Of a stretch of 64,000 nucleotides of DNA, positions 24,229-32,747 are shown piece after piece; positions within the stretch are counted from its first letter, which is position 1; each line of letters begins with the position of its first letter. Location: NCBI RefSeq assembly GCF_023101665.1, contig NZ_CP082161.1, positions 248,001-312,000 on the forward strand, read 5' to 3'. The notes beneath the pieces are model-generated. The model ran no database searches, was not told where the DNA came from, and saw nothing but the letters and a program-made list of their open reading frames with translations. Position numbers and translations under genes: made by a program. The DNA comes from Bradyrhizobium sp. 195 (GTDB lineage: Bacteria > Pseudomonadota > Alphaproteobacteria > Rhizobiales > Xanthobacteraceae).

Positions 24229-26439
24229 CTAGCGATTCCCGCCAAACAGCCGGTCCATCAGCCAGCCATCCAGCCCCGCCGCTGCTTCCGGCCGCACATT
24301 GGCGCGCGTCGGCGGCGGGCGATAGGAGTTGGACGGTGCCGGTCCTGGTGCCGGAGCCGCAGTCGGTGGTGACACCTGCGATGCCGCTTGCGCGAGGTTC
24401 GACAGGCCCCAGCCACCTGGTGCGCTCGGCAAGGCTGTCACCGGCACGCCCTCGTGCGCGGTCTTCATGAAGCGCGTCCAGACTTCCACCGGCAGGCCGC
24501 CGCCGGTGGCCTTCTTGGTCGGCGAGTTGTCGTCATTGCCGAGCCAGACGCCGGTGACGAGGTTGGCGGTGTAGCCGATGAACCAGGCGTCGCGATAATC
24601 CTGGCTGGTGCCGGTCTTGCCGGCCGCCGGCCAGCCCGGGATCTCCGCCTTCTTGGCGGTGCCCGATATCAGCGTTTCCCGCATCATCGTGTTCATCATG
24701 CCGACATAGCGGGGGTCGATGACCTGATTGCGTTCCTCAGGCTGGCGCATGTAGAGCAGCTTGCCGCTGAGCGTCCTGATCCGCGTCACGACATGCGGCG
24801 CCACCCCGAAGCCGCCATTGGCGAAGGGCGCATAGGCGCCGACCAATTCGACCACGGAGACCTCGGAGGTGCCGAGCGCGATCGAGGCGTTCGGCTCGAG
24901 CTTCGAGGAGATGCCGAGCCGGTGCGCGGTACGCACAACGTTCTTCGGCCCGACCTCGAGGCCGAGGCGGATGGCGACGGTGTTGAGCGACATCGCCAGC
25001 GCCTGCGTCAGCGTCACCGCGCCGAAATATTCGTGGGTGTAGTTCTCGGGTCTCCAGCCCTTGACCTCGATCGGCGCGTCCTGGCGCATCGTGTCAGGCG
25101 TCAGGCCCTGCTCGAGCGCCGTCAGATACACGAACGGCTTGAACGAGGAGCCCGGCTGGCGCTTGGCCGTGACCGCGCGGTTGTACTGGCTCTCGGAATA
25201 GTTCCGCCCGCCCACCATGGCGCGCACGGCGCCATCAGGCGTCATCGCCACCAGCGCGCCCTGGCTGACGTTGAACTTGACGCTCTTGGCTGCGAGCTCG
25301 TCGATGATGGCGGCTTCGGCCACGCTCTGCAGCTTCGGATCGATCGTGGTCTCGACCTTGATGCTCTCGTCGATCTGGCCGACCAGATCGTCCAGCACCT
25401 CGCCGATCCAGTCCGCGACGTAGTTGACCGTGCCGGCACCGGCCGGCTTCACATTGTAGGAGGGTTGGCCGATCGAGGCCTTCGCCTGCGCTTCGGTGAT
25501 GAACTTCGCATCTGCCATCGCCGTGAGCACGATTTGCGCGCGCGCTTCCGCGCCTTCAGGATTGCGGTTCGGTGCGAGCCGCGAGGGCGACTTGACGAGG
25601 CCGGCGAGCATTGCCGCTTCGGCGATCGTGACGTTCTTGGCCGACTTGCCGAAATATTTCTGCGCCGCCGCCTCGACGCCATAGGCGCCCGAGCCGAAAT
25701 AGACGCGGTTCAGGTAAAGCTCCAAAATCTCGTTCTTGGAATGCTTGCGCTCCAGCCAAATCGCGAGCTCCGCCTCCTGCAGCTTGCGCTGCATGGTGCG
25801 CTCCTGGGTCAGGAACAGGTTTTTGGCGAGCTGCTGCGTCAGTGTCGAGCCGCCCTGCGAGACGCCGCGATGGAGCACGTTGGTGACGAGGGCACGCAGG
25901 ATGCCGACGGGATCGATGCCGAAATGCGAATAGAAGCGGCGGTCCTCGATGGCGATGAACGCCTTCGGCAGGTAAGGCGGCAAGTCCTGCAGCGCGACAT
26001 TGGCGCCGGCCATCTCGCCGCGCTGCGCTAGCATGCTGCCGTCGATGCCGACAATCTGGATCGTCGGCGGGCGTTTGGGAATCTCCAGGGACTGGATCGG
26101 TGGCAGATGGGCGCCGACATAGATCACGACGCCGATCACGGCGATCACGCCCCACAGGCTCAGCACCGCGCCCCAATAGACCAGACGGCCGAGGCCGAAG
26201 CTACCGCGCGACTTCGACCGGCGCTTGGCGCCGCTGCGGCTGGCCGACACCTTGCGCTCGCGCGGCGGCTCGTCGCCGGCATCCTCGCTCTTGCGCTTGG
26301 CGGATGATTTCGTCGATTTCTTCGGCTTGTCGTCGCCGCCGGGAATGCGATCCGCCGCGGTGAGGCGCAGATCGGCGAGCGCCGCGGGCAAGCCGAACAG
26401 CGGCTCCTTCCGCCCACCCTTTTTCTTTCCCAACCCCAT
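24229..26439 (-). CDS. Class A penicillin-binding protein (PBP1A family)
   Basis: A 736-residue bifunctional peptidoglycan synthase. A charged Lys/Ser-rich cytoplasmic tail of about 80 residues precedes one transmembrane segment (about 90-115). The GT51 glycosyltransferase domain has IEDRRFYSHFGIDP (catalytic Glu), GGSTLTQQLAKNLFL and RKLQEAELAIWLE. The transpeptidase domain has PGSSFKPF (SxxK, Ser near 430), a SLN motif near 500 and AGKTGTSQDYRD (KTG near 606). The Pro/Ala-rich C-terminus is low complexity. It polymerises and crosslinks glycan on the periplasmic side. ATG 26439 is preferred over the upstream TTG 26445. Confidence 0.95.
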   Translation of the reverse strand: MGLGKKKGGRKEPLFGLPAALADLRLTAADRIPGGDDKPKKSTKSSAKRKSEDAGDEPPRERKVSASRSGAKRRSKSRGSFGLGRLVYWGAVLSLWGVIAVIGVVIYVGAHLPPIQSLEIPKRPPTIQIVGIDGSMLAQRGEMAGANVALQDLPPYLPKAFIAIEDRRFYSHFGIDPVGILRALVTNVLHRGVSQGGSTLTQQLAKNLFLTQERTMQRKLQEAELAIWLERKHSKNEILELYLNRVYFGSGAYGVEAAAQKYFGKSAKNVTIAEAAMLAGLVKSPSRLAPNRNPEGAEARAQIVLTAMADAKFITEAQAKASIGQPSYNVKPAGAGTVNYVADWIGEVLDDLVGQIDESIKVETTIDPKLQSVAEAAIIDELAAKSVKFNVSQGALVAMTPDGAVRAMVGGRNYSESQYNRAVTAKRQPGSSFKPFVYLTALEQGLTPDTMRQDAPIEVKGWRPENYTHEYFGAVTLTQALAMSLNTVAIRLGLEVGPKNVVRTAHRLGISSKLEPNASIALGTSEVSVVELVGAYAPFANGGFGVAPHVVTRIRTLSGKLLYMRQPEERNQVIDPRYVGMMNTMMRETLISGTAKKAEIPGWPAAGKTGTSQDYRDAWFIGYTANLVTGVWLGNDDNSPTKKATGGGLPVEVWTRFMKTAHEGVPVTALPSAPGGWGLSNLAQAASQVSPPTAAPAPGPAPSNSYRPPPTRANVRPEAAAGLDGWLMDRLFGGNR

Positions 26440-26609
26440 ACGCAAAACGCCCGGTCAGCCCGCCCCGCCGCACGCTAGCGGTCGCAGTTTAAGGCCCGGT
26501 TACCCCCGACGTTAACGCGTGATTAGGAGATGGGGCATTCGCCCGCCGCAGTTCCGCTGATGAGGCGACGGCGCTAGGATTGCCGTCACAAAACAACAGG
26601 GAAACACGC

Positions 26610-27035
26610 ATGGGCCATATCGATCCGACCAAGGAGATCTTCGCACAATTCCGGGACAACGACCGCCCCGGCCCGATCCACATGCTCAACCTGGTGCGCC
26701 TGCGCAAAGAAGCGGCCTATCCGGACGGACGCAAGGCGAGCGGCGCGGAAGCCTACGCAGCCTATGGCCGCGACAGCGGGCCGGTGTTCGAACGCCTTGG
26801 CGGCCGCATCGTCTGGCAGGGCAGGTTCGAGCTGATGTTGATCGGTCCGCAGGACGAACGCTGGGACCATTGCTTCATCGCCGAATATCCAAGCGTCTCA
26901 GCCTTCGTCGAGATGATCCGCGATCCCGTCTATCGCGAAGCGGTGAAGCATCGGCAGGCGGCGGTGGACGATTCACGGCTGATCCGGCACGCGGTGCTGC
27001 CGGTGGGCAAGAATTTCGGGGAGATACCGGCGTAG
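26610..27035 (+). CDS. DUF1330 domain-containing protein
   Basis: A 141-residue protein with a dimeric alpha-beta (ferredoxin-like) fold of the DUF1330 type: PIHMLNLVRLRKEAAYPDGR near residue 18 and a later DHCFIAEYPSVSAFVEMIRDPVYREAVKHRQAA segment around residues 88-120. No catalytic residue is known for the family. AGGGA lies about seven bases before ATG 26610. It stands alone between the penicillin-binding protein and a repeat element. Confidence 0.85.
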   Translation: MGHIDPTKEIFAQFRDNDRPGPIHMLNLVRLRKEAAYPDGRKASGAEAYAAYGRDSGPVFERLGGRIVWQGRFELMLIGPQDERWDHCFIAEYPSVSAFVEMIRDPVYREAVKHRQAAVDDSRLIRHAVLPVGKNFGEIPA

Positions 27036-27052
27036 GGCGCGTTGCTCTCTCC

Positions 27053-27183
27053 CCGTCATCCGGACGTGCGAGCGTCGCGCCGGGAGCCTCGAAGGATGCG
27101 CGGCCTCGATGCTTCCGCGCTGCGACCAGCCGGGCCGTCGCCCTTCGAGGGCCGCCGAAGAGGCGGCCACCTCAGGGTGACGG
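27053..27183. repeat. Palindromic intergenic element, family D copy 2
   Basis: Arms CCGTCATCCGGACGTGCGAG...CACCTCAGGGTGACGG with inner CCTCGAAGGATG / CCCTTCGAGG as in the copy at 17331. It lies between convergent genes. Confidence 0.85.
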
Positions 27184-27260
27184 TGAGGGATTTGAGTCGC
27201 GAACACAAAATCGGCGGCCCGAAGGCCGCCGATCGCATTTCAGAACCAGGCAACCACCCA

Positions 27261-28487
27261 CTAACCTGCCGGGCCCGCGTCTTCCAGGATCGGGCCGAAC
27301 AGCTCCCAGCGCTCGCCGTTGAACTTCATCATCTGAAGCTGCTTGTTGACGCGGTAGTCGGTCGGTGAGGTGTTGGCCTTGATGCCGGGCAGCGCGGTAT
27401 CGCTGACGACGTCCTTCAGCGACGCCGCCTGCTTCATGACGTTCTCGCGCGTCAGATCGTCACCGCACTGCTTCAGCACATGGACCAGCAGCTGCGCAGT
27501 GCTGTAGCCGTAAGTGTTGAAGTTCGAGTCCTTGTCGCCATCCGGATAGTACTTGGCCATGAAGTCGAAATACCTCTTCAGGCCGGGATCGTCCTTCCAG
27601 GTCGGATCGAGCGGTTCCTTGCCGTAATTGACGCTGATCAGGCCCTTGGCGGCGTCGAGGCCGGCCGGCTTCAGCACCGCGCCGACCGAGGTGGCGTTGA
27701 TGTCGACGATCTGCACCGGATGCCAGCCCATCTCGGCGATCTTCTTGATCGCCTGCGCGGCCTGCTTCGGCGTGGTGGCGCTGAAGAACAGATCGGCGCC
27801 GGCGTCCTTGATCTTGAGGACCTGCGAATCGACGGTCGGATCGGACACTTCGTAGGACGCTTCGGTCACGATCATCTTGGCGGCCTTGTCGCCGAGGCCG
27901 GCCTTGATGCCGTTCAGATAGTCCTTGCCGAGGTCGTCGTTCTGGTAGAGCACGCCGATCTTGGCGTTCGGATGCTCCTTCAGGATGTACTGTCCGTAGA
28001 TGCGGCCCTCGACGAAGTAGTTCGGATTGAAGCCCATCGTCCACGGATAGTTCTTCGGATCGGTGAAGCGCGAGGCGCCCGTTGCTGCGAACAGCTGCGG
28101 CACCTTCTTGGAATTGAGATATTTCTGCACGGCCGCGTTCACGGGCGTGCCGATGATCTGGAAGGTCAGCAGCACCTCGTCGCTCTCGACCAGCTTGCGG
28201 ATCTGCTCCACGGCCTTCGGCGGCGAATAGGCGTCGTCATACTGGATCAGGTTGATCTTGCGGCCGTTGATGCCGCCCTGGTCGTTGATCATCTTGAAAT
28301 AGGCGGCCTGGGTTTTGCCGATCGACGAATAGGCCGACGCCGGTCCCGAGAACGGCATGGTCTGGCCGACCTTGATCTCGGTGTCGCTGGCGCCCGGATC
28401 ATATTTCTTCTGGGCATTGGCCGCCGAGACCGTCAGCGCCAAAGCGAGTGCCGTACCGGCGACCAGATGCAACAATCCGTTCCTCAT
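27261..28487 (-). CDS. Branched-chain amino acid-type ABC substrate-binding protein, paralogue 1
   Basis: A 408-residue periplasmic binding protein (Peripla_BP_6/LivJ type) with a signal peptide cut after AANA near residue 24. Conserved features are DTEIKVGQTMPFSGP, QGGINGRKINLIQYDD and IGVLYQNDDLGKDYLNG. It binds a small amino acid-like or aromatic ligand for import. ATG 28487 has GAGGAAA upstream. It is the downstream member of a tandem pair with the 28745 gene, which has the same length and very similar sequence throughout. No permease or ATPase gene is adjacent. Confidence 0.93.
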   Translation of the reverse strand: MRNGLLHLVAGTALALALTVSAANAQKKYDPGASDTEIKVGQTMPFSGPASAYSSIGKTQAAYFKMINDQGGINGRKINLIQYDDAYSPPKAVEQIRKLVESDEVLLTFQIIGTPVNAAVQKYLNSKKVPQLFAATGASRFTDPKNYPWTMGFNPNYFVEGRIYGQYILKEHPNAKIGVLYQNDDLGKDYLNGIKAGLGDKAAKMIVTEASYEVSDPTVDSQVLKIKDAGADLFFSATTPKQAAQAIKKIAEMGWHPVQIVDINATSVGAVLKPAGLDAAKGLISVNYGKEPLDPTWKDDPGLKRYFDFMAKYYPDGDKDSNFNTYGYSTAQLLVHVLKQCGDDLTRENVMKQAASLKDVVSDTALPGIKANTSPTDYRVNKQLQMMKFNGERWELFGPILEDAGPAG

Positions 28488-28612
28488 TCGCAATTTCCTC
28501 GGTTTGTTATCTCGATGATCTTTCCGTTGCCGTGGCGGCAAACGGGCGTCATCGCTGGGCCGGAGTGTGGCGGACGCTCTGCTGCAACGCAAGGCGGGTG
28601 AAACCCGCAGTT

Positions 28613-28729
28613 CGTAGGGTGGGTGGCCGAAGGCGTAACTCACCACGTCTGTCGCCGCAGAGGCCGAAGAGGTGGGTTAAGCCTAGCGGTTTGCGCTTCG
28701 CGCAATCCGCGGGGCTAACCCACCCTACG
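28613..28729. repeat. Palindromic element between the two binding-protein genes, family A variant
   Basis: Outer arms CGTAGGGTGGGT / ACCCACCCTACG match family A; inside are GTAACTCACCAC / GTGGGTTAAGCC and GCGGTTTGCGC / GCGCAATCCGC pairs. It lies between the paralogous binding proteins at 27261 and 28745. Confidence 0.85.
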
Positions 28730-28744
28730 AGATCCGCCCTTGAA

Positions 28745-29971
28745 CTAACCCGCTGGGCCGTTGTCCTCGATGATCGGTCCGAACAGCTCCCAGCGTTCAC
28801 CGTTGAACCGCATCATCTGCATCTGCTTGTTGACGCGATAGTCGTTCGGCCCGGTGTTGATCTTGATGCCGGGCAGCGCAAAGCTCGGGGTGAAGTCCTT
28901 GATGTTGGCGACCTGCTTCATCACGTTCTCACGCGACAAGTCGTCGCCGCACTGCTTCAGCACCTGCGTCAGCAGCTCGGCGACAGAGTAAGCATAGGTG
29001 TTGACCGTGTTGAGCTTGTCGCCTTCGGGGAAATACTTGTCCATGAAGGCGAAGAACGCTTTCACGCCCGGATCGTCCTTCCACTGCGGATCGCTCGGCT
29101 CCTTGCCGTATTGGGTCGAGATGATGCCCTTGGAGATGTCGAGACCGGCCGGCTTCAGCGTCGCCGAGATCGGGCTCGCATTGATGTCGAGGATGTGCAC
29201 CGGGTTCCAGTTGAGCTCGGCCACCTTCTTGATGGCTTGGGCCGCGAACTTCGGCGTCGAGGCATCGTAGAAGAGATCGGCGCCCAGCGACTTCAGCTTG
29301 ACCACCTGCGAGTCCACGGTCGGATCGGTGACCTCGTAGGACACCTCGCCGACGATCATGCTGGCTGCCTTGTCGCCGAGGCCGCTCTTGAGGCCCGCCA
29401 GATAGTCGCGGCCCATGTCGTCGTTCTGGTAGAGCACGCCGATCTTGGCGTTCGGATGCTCCTTGAGAATGTACTTGGCGTAGATCCGCCCCTCGGACAC
29501 GTAGTTGGGATTGTAGGCGATGGTCCAGGGATAGTTCTGCGGATCGTTGAAGCGCGCGGCGCCGGTGGACGCCAGCAACTGCGGGATCTTCTTGCCGTTG
29601 AGATATTTCTGCACGGCGGCGTTGGCGGCGGTGCCGATGATCTGGAAGGTGAACAGCACCTCGTCGCCTTCGACGAGCTTGCGCACCTGCTCCACCGTCT
29701 TCGGCGGCGAATAGGCGTCGTCATATTGGATCAGATTGATCTTGCGGCCGTTGATGCCGCCCTGGTCGTTGATCATCTTGAAGTAGGCGGCCTGGGTCTT
29801 GCCGATATTGGCATAGACGGAGTAGGCGCCGGAGAACGGCACGGTCTGGCCGATCTTGATCTCGGTGTCGCTCGCTCCGGTGTCGTATTTCTTCTGGGCG
29901 AGGGCGTGGCTGGCGGAGAACGCGAAGGCGAGCGCCGCCGTGGCAGCTATGAAGGCTCTGCGATTGCTCAT
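28745..29971 (-). CDS. Branched-chain amino acid-type ABC substrate-binding protein, paralogue 2
   Basis: Also exactly 408 residues, with a signal peptide cut near SHALA (residue 25). It tracks paralogue 1 along the whole length (QGGINGRKINLIQYDD, IGVLYQNDDMGRDYL and the end motif KFNGERWELFGPI). Differences cluster in the ligand-facing lobes (for instance GAYSVYANIG against GPASAYSSIG), which suggests a shifted ligand. AGGAGG lies about eleven bases before ATG 29971. Both genes run on the minus strand with this one upstream, so it may lead the transcript. It must borrow membrane components encoded elsewhere. Confidence 0.93.
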   Translation of the reverse strand: MSNRRAFIAATAALAFAFSASHALAQKKYDTGASDTEIKIGQTVPFSGAYSVYANIGKTQAAYFKMINDQGGINGRKINLIQYDDAYSPPKTVEQVRKLVEGDEVLFTFQIIGTAANAAVQKYLNGKKIPQLLASTGAARFNDPQNYPWTIAYNPNYVSEGRIYAKYILKEHPNAKIGVLYQNDDMGRDYLAGLKSGLGDKAASMIVGEVSYEVTDPTVDSQVVKLKSLGADLFYDASTPKFAAQAIKKVAELNWNPVHILDINASPISATLKPAGLDISKGIISTQYGKEPSDPQWKDDPGVKAFFAFMDKYFPEGDKLNTVNTYAYSVAELLTQVLKQCGDDLSRENVMKQVANIKDFTPSFALPGIKINTGPNDYRVNKQMQMMRFNGERWELFGPIIEDNGPAG

Positions 29972-30104
29972 ATGGGTTGTTCCTCCTGACGGAATTTTCG
30001 GCCGACGGTCTTTTTCCGTTGATTGCAACGGTCGCCATCGCTGCCGAAGATTGTGGAGGAAGGTTCGCCACCGCGCAAGGATCGCAGCGCTGCGCCGTAG
30101 CGTC

Positions 30105-30479
30105 TCAGGTCGAGGGCCAGGCGAGGAACAAGGCAGCCACCGCGACCGCCGCCGGCAGCGCCTGGACCATCAGGATGCGGCTGCTGACGGTCGCGGCGCC
30201 ATAGGCGCCGGCCACGATCACGCAAAGCAGGAAGAACACCTTGATCTGGAAGGCGAAGGCCGGGTTGCCGTGGACGAGACCCCAGATCAGGCCGGCGGCG
30301 AGGAAGCCGTTATAGAGCCCTTGATTGGCAGCCAGCACTTTCGTGATCTCGGCCTTCTCTGGCGTGTTGCGAAACACCTTCAGGCCCTGCGGCTTGTCCC
30401 AGAGGAACATCTCCAGGATCAGGAAGAAGACGTGTAGCGCGGCGACCAGCGCCACCAGGACATTGGCGATCAGGATCAA
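30105..30479 (-). CDS. DUF1304 small membrane protein
   Basis: A protein of about 124 residues with four hydrophobic segments and the DUF1304 signature: ALHVFFLILEMFLW near residue 15, NQGLYNGFLAAGLIWG near 52, then two C-terminal helices. Function unknown; it is an inner-membrane protein by composition. No ATG is available. TTG 30479 follows a GGGGGGAG ribosome site at good distance, while TTG 30494 lies before it. The neighbour is the divergent ogt gene. Confidence 0.82.
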   Translation of the reverse strand: MILIANVLVALVAALHVFFLILEMFLWDKPQGLKVFRNTPEKAEITKVLAANQGLYNGFLAAGLIWGLVHGNPAFAFQIKVFFLLCVIVAGAYGAATVSSRILMVQALPAAVAVAALFLAWPST

Positions 30480-30572
30480 GTCAGCTCCCCCCAAAGCGTC
30501 AGCTTTCGGGTGGACGTTAGCATGGCCGGCATGGCAAGTGCGATGGGCGTGTTTCGATGCAATGGTGCCGCA

Positions 30573-31103
30573 ATGGCCAGCCGCTCAACCAAACTCTCTA
30601 TTCGCTTCGGCCTCGATCGCCTGACGACGCCGATCGGAATCGCCTTGCTCGTCACCGATGCCGAGGGTGCGCTACGCGCGCTCGACTGGGCAGACTACGA
30701 GCACCGCATGCGCGAGCTCCTGCGCCTGCACTACGGCGTGGTCGATCTGAGCGATCAGCCTGCGCCCGCGACCATGCGGACGGCGCTGTCGGGCTATTTC
30801 GAAGGCGATCTCGGTCAGCTCTCGAGCATCGGATGGCGCATCGCCGGCACGCCGTTCCAGCAAAAGGTCTGGACTGCGCTCGCGCAAATCCCTGCGGGCA
30901 CCACCATGAGCTATGGCGCGCTCGCCGCCAGGATCGACACGCCAAAAGCCATTCGCGCCGTCGGCCACGCCAACGGCTCCAACCCGATCAGCGTGGTGCT
31001 GCCATGCCATCGGCTCATCGGCGCCGATGGTTCGCTGGTGAAATACGGCGGCGGCCTCGAGCGCAAGCGCTGGCTGCTGCGGCACGAGGGGGTGGAGCTC
31101 TAA
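30573..31103 (+). CDS. ogt: Methylated-DNA-protein-cysteine methyltransferase
   Basis: A 176-residue Ogt-type enzyme. The active-site motif is VVLPCHRLIG near residue 144 (acceptor Cys) in the C-terminal MGMT domain, with the DNA-binding helix TPKAIRAVGHANGSNP just before and the FQQKVWTALAQIPAGTTMSYG opening. It removes alkyl groups from O6-guanine by suicidal transfer. Four in-frame ATGs (30522, 30531, 30543, 30573) and a GTG at 30510 are possible starts. None has a clear ribosome site; 30573 gives the usual family length. Confidence 0.92.
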   Translation: MASRSTKLSIRFGLDRLTTPIGIALLVTDAEGALRALDWADYEHRMRELLRLHYGVVDLSDQPAPATMRTALSGYFEGDLGQLSSIGWRIAGTPFQQKVWTALAQIPAGTTMSYGALAARIDTPKAIRAVGHANGSNPISVVLPCHRLIGADGSLVKYGGGLERKRWLLRHEGVEL

Positions 31104-31214
31104 GAGCCGGTTTGAGGATGGGGGAGCGACAAGGAACCGGGCTTCACGGTCGTGCCCCCGGCGATGGGTCGTCGAGCGACCCTTCGCAGCTCTCCTCCGC
31201 TGTAACCGAATCCA

Positions 31215-31583
31215 TCAGATTTGCGACGTCATCACTTTCTGCACGATCTTCCAGGTCCCGTTCACCTTCAGGCATGACAAAAGGTCCGTGAAGCGACGCG
31301 GCGGAATGTGCAATTTCACTTTCAAGAGCGCGAGCTCTCCTTCAATGTCGATTGACAGGATCTGATCATCCCGCTCGAAGCGCTGTTGCTTCGGAGCTTT
31401 CATGTTGCGAACCGCTGCTAGCCAGGTTGCAATCGGCGTCACGCCGATATCGCCGTCCTCGGCGACCTTCGTCACCGAACTCAAGGGATGAAGTATGGAT
31501 GCAAATTTCTCAGCATCCATTTCATAGGCGGCATCGGAATAGGTTTGCGCGAGGGAGCGCAAGGCGGAAGTGTCCGTGTCCAT
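31215..31583 (-). CDS. NTF2-like (putative lumazine-binding, PF12893-type) protein
   Basis: A 122-residue cone-shaped NTF2-fold protein: SDAAYEMDAEKFASILHP in the first helices and a C-terminal sheet ending LKVNGTWKIVQKVM. It is a paralogue of the 62369 gene, sharing the VKxxxxPPRxFTDxL pattern. Members often bind small ligands or act as steroid-isomerase-like enzymes; the role here is unknown. ATG 31583 has GAGG at good spacing, and ATG 31589 is another option. It is divergent from a LysR regulator, a classic regulator-target arrangement. Confidence 0.8.
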   Translation of the reverse strand: MDTDTSALRSLAQTYSDAAYEMDAEKFASILHPLSSVTKVAEDGDIGVTPIATWLAAVRNMKAPKQQRFERDDQILSIDIEGELALLKVKLHIPPRRFTDLLSCLKVNGTWKIVQKVMTSQI

Positions 31584-31753
31584 TGTCATCCTCAAATTAC
31601 ACCGAACTCATTCATGCAGCTATGCCGAGCGCCAACCTTGCCGCCGCGTTCATAAGGTACTGCAGATGTCTTCTTGCCCACGCAGGACTACGGCAAACTG
31701 GCTTATGAGGCTAGACGTCTTGCATGGCATGAGCTCATGAGCGATATTCATGA

Positions 31754-32656
31754 ATGATGACAAACGAAATGAACGAGCTCGCTGCGTTTGCACTCGTAGC
31801 CAATGAGCGAAGCTTTACACGCGCTGCGGTAAAGCTGGGTGTATCCCAGTCTGCCTTGAGCCACACCATCCGGAGGCTTGAGCAGCGGCTCGAGCTGAAG
31901 CTGCTCGCTCGAACAACCAAGAGCGTTGCGCCAACCGCTGCGGGGGCAGCTCTTTTGGAAGACGTGTCGCCGGCACTTGAGCAAATTCGTGATGCCATCG
32001 ACAGAGCCCAAAGCGTTCGGCGCCGTCCCGAAGGTCGCCTTCGAATTGTCATGTCACGATCCGCTGCCGTGATGGTATTGTTACCGCGCCTCAGAGCCTT
32101 CGCCGAGGCCTACCCTGACATCGTTCTGGACGTTGTCACCGTCACGGGACCTGTGGACCTTGTTGCAGGCGAGTTCGATGCCGGTATTCAGCTTGGCGAG
32201 TACATTCAAAAGGACATGATCGCGGTTCGTGTCACGCCCGAACTGCGATTGGCGGTCGTAGGGTCGCCACGCTATTTCGCTTCACGACGCATCCCCGAAA
32301 AGCCAAAGGACCTCAGCGATCATCGGTGCATCACCCTGCGTCTTGCGGGTGGTCCTTATCGGTGGGAGTTTGAGCAGGGACGAAAGTCGGTCACCATCAA
32401 CGTGAATGGCCCGCTCATCATTGACGATACTCACCTGGTGATCCAGGCGGCGCTTGCTGGAGTCGGTATCGGAATTGCCTATGAGGAGCAGGTCGCCGGA
32501 TATGTTGCGCAACGCCGCCTTGTCAGGGTGCTGGAGGACTGGACGCCGCCGATTCCCGGCTTCTTCATGTATTATCCCAGTCGTCAGCATCAACCAGCCG
32601 CGCTGTCTGCACTAGTGAACGCACTACGACTCTCCGAACAGAAGTCGGCGCGTTGA
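31754..32656 (+). CDS. LysR-family transcriptional regulator
   Basis: A 300-residue LysR protein: an N-terminal winged HTH with AAFALVANERSFTRAAVKLGVSQSALSHTIRRLEQ, then a substrate-binding domain starting at GRLRIVMSRSAA near residue 95. The family motif near the C-terminus reads AALAGVGIGIAYEEQVAGYVAQRRLVRVL. Codon use is noticeably less GC-biased than in the neighbours, a hint of recent acquisition. It is divergent from the NTF2-like gene, which it may control. ATG 31754 is followed by a second ATG at once and by a third at 31769. Confidence 0.92.
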   Translation: MMTNEMNELAAFALVANERSFTRAAVKLGVSQSALSHTIRRLEQRLELKLLARTTKSVAPTAAGAALLEDVSPALEQIRDAIDRAQSVRRRPEGRLRIVMSRSAAVMVLLPRLRAFAEAYPDIVLDVVTVTGPVDLVAGEFDAGIQLGEYIQKDMIAVRVTPELRLAVVGSPRYFASRRIPEKPKDLSDHRCITLRLAGGPYRWEFEQGRKSVTINVNGPLIIDDTHLVIQAALAGVGIGIAYEEQVAGYVAQRRLVRVLEDWTPPIPGFFMYYPSRQHQPAALSALVNALRLSEQKSAR

Positions 32657-32700
32657 TTGGTAAGGGGGTGAAGGCGTGGCGTGCCGACATCTCCTCTTGC

Positions 32701-32736
32701 CATTCCGGAGCGCCGCACCGCGGCGAGCCCGGAATG
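32701..32736. repeat. Short CATTCCGG palindrome
   Basis: CATTCCGG...GCGCCGC / GCGGCG...CCGGAATG hairpin between the convergent LysR and glnD genes, similar to a single arm of family B. Confidence 0.65.
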
Positions 32737-32747
32737 AGGAAAGAAAT

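Noticed and set aside
24388..26031. 547-codon open frame antisense to the penicillin-binding protein
   Set aside because: Composition is Arg/Leu/His-rich as in shadow frames, while the opposite strand encodes complete GT51 and transpeptidase motifs.
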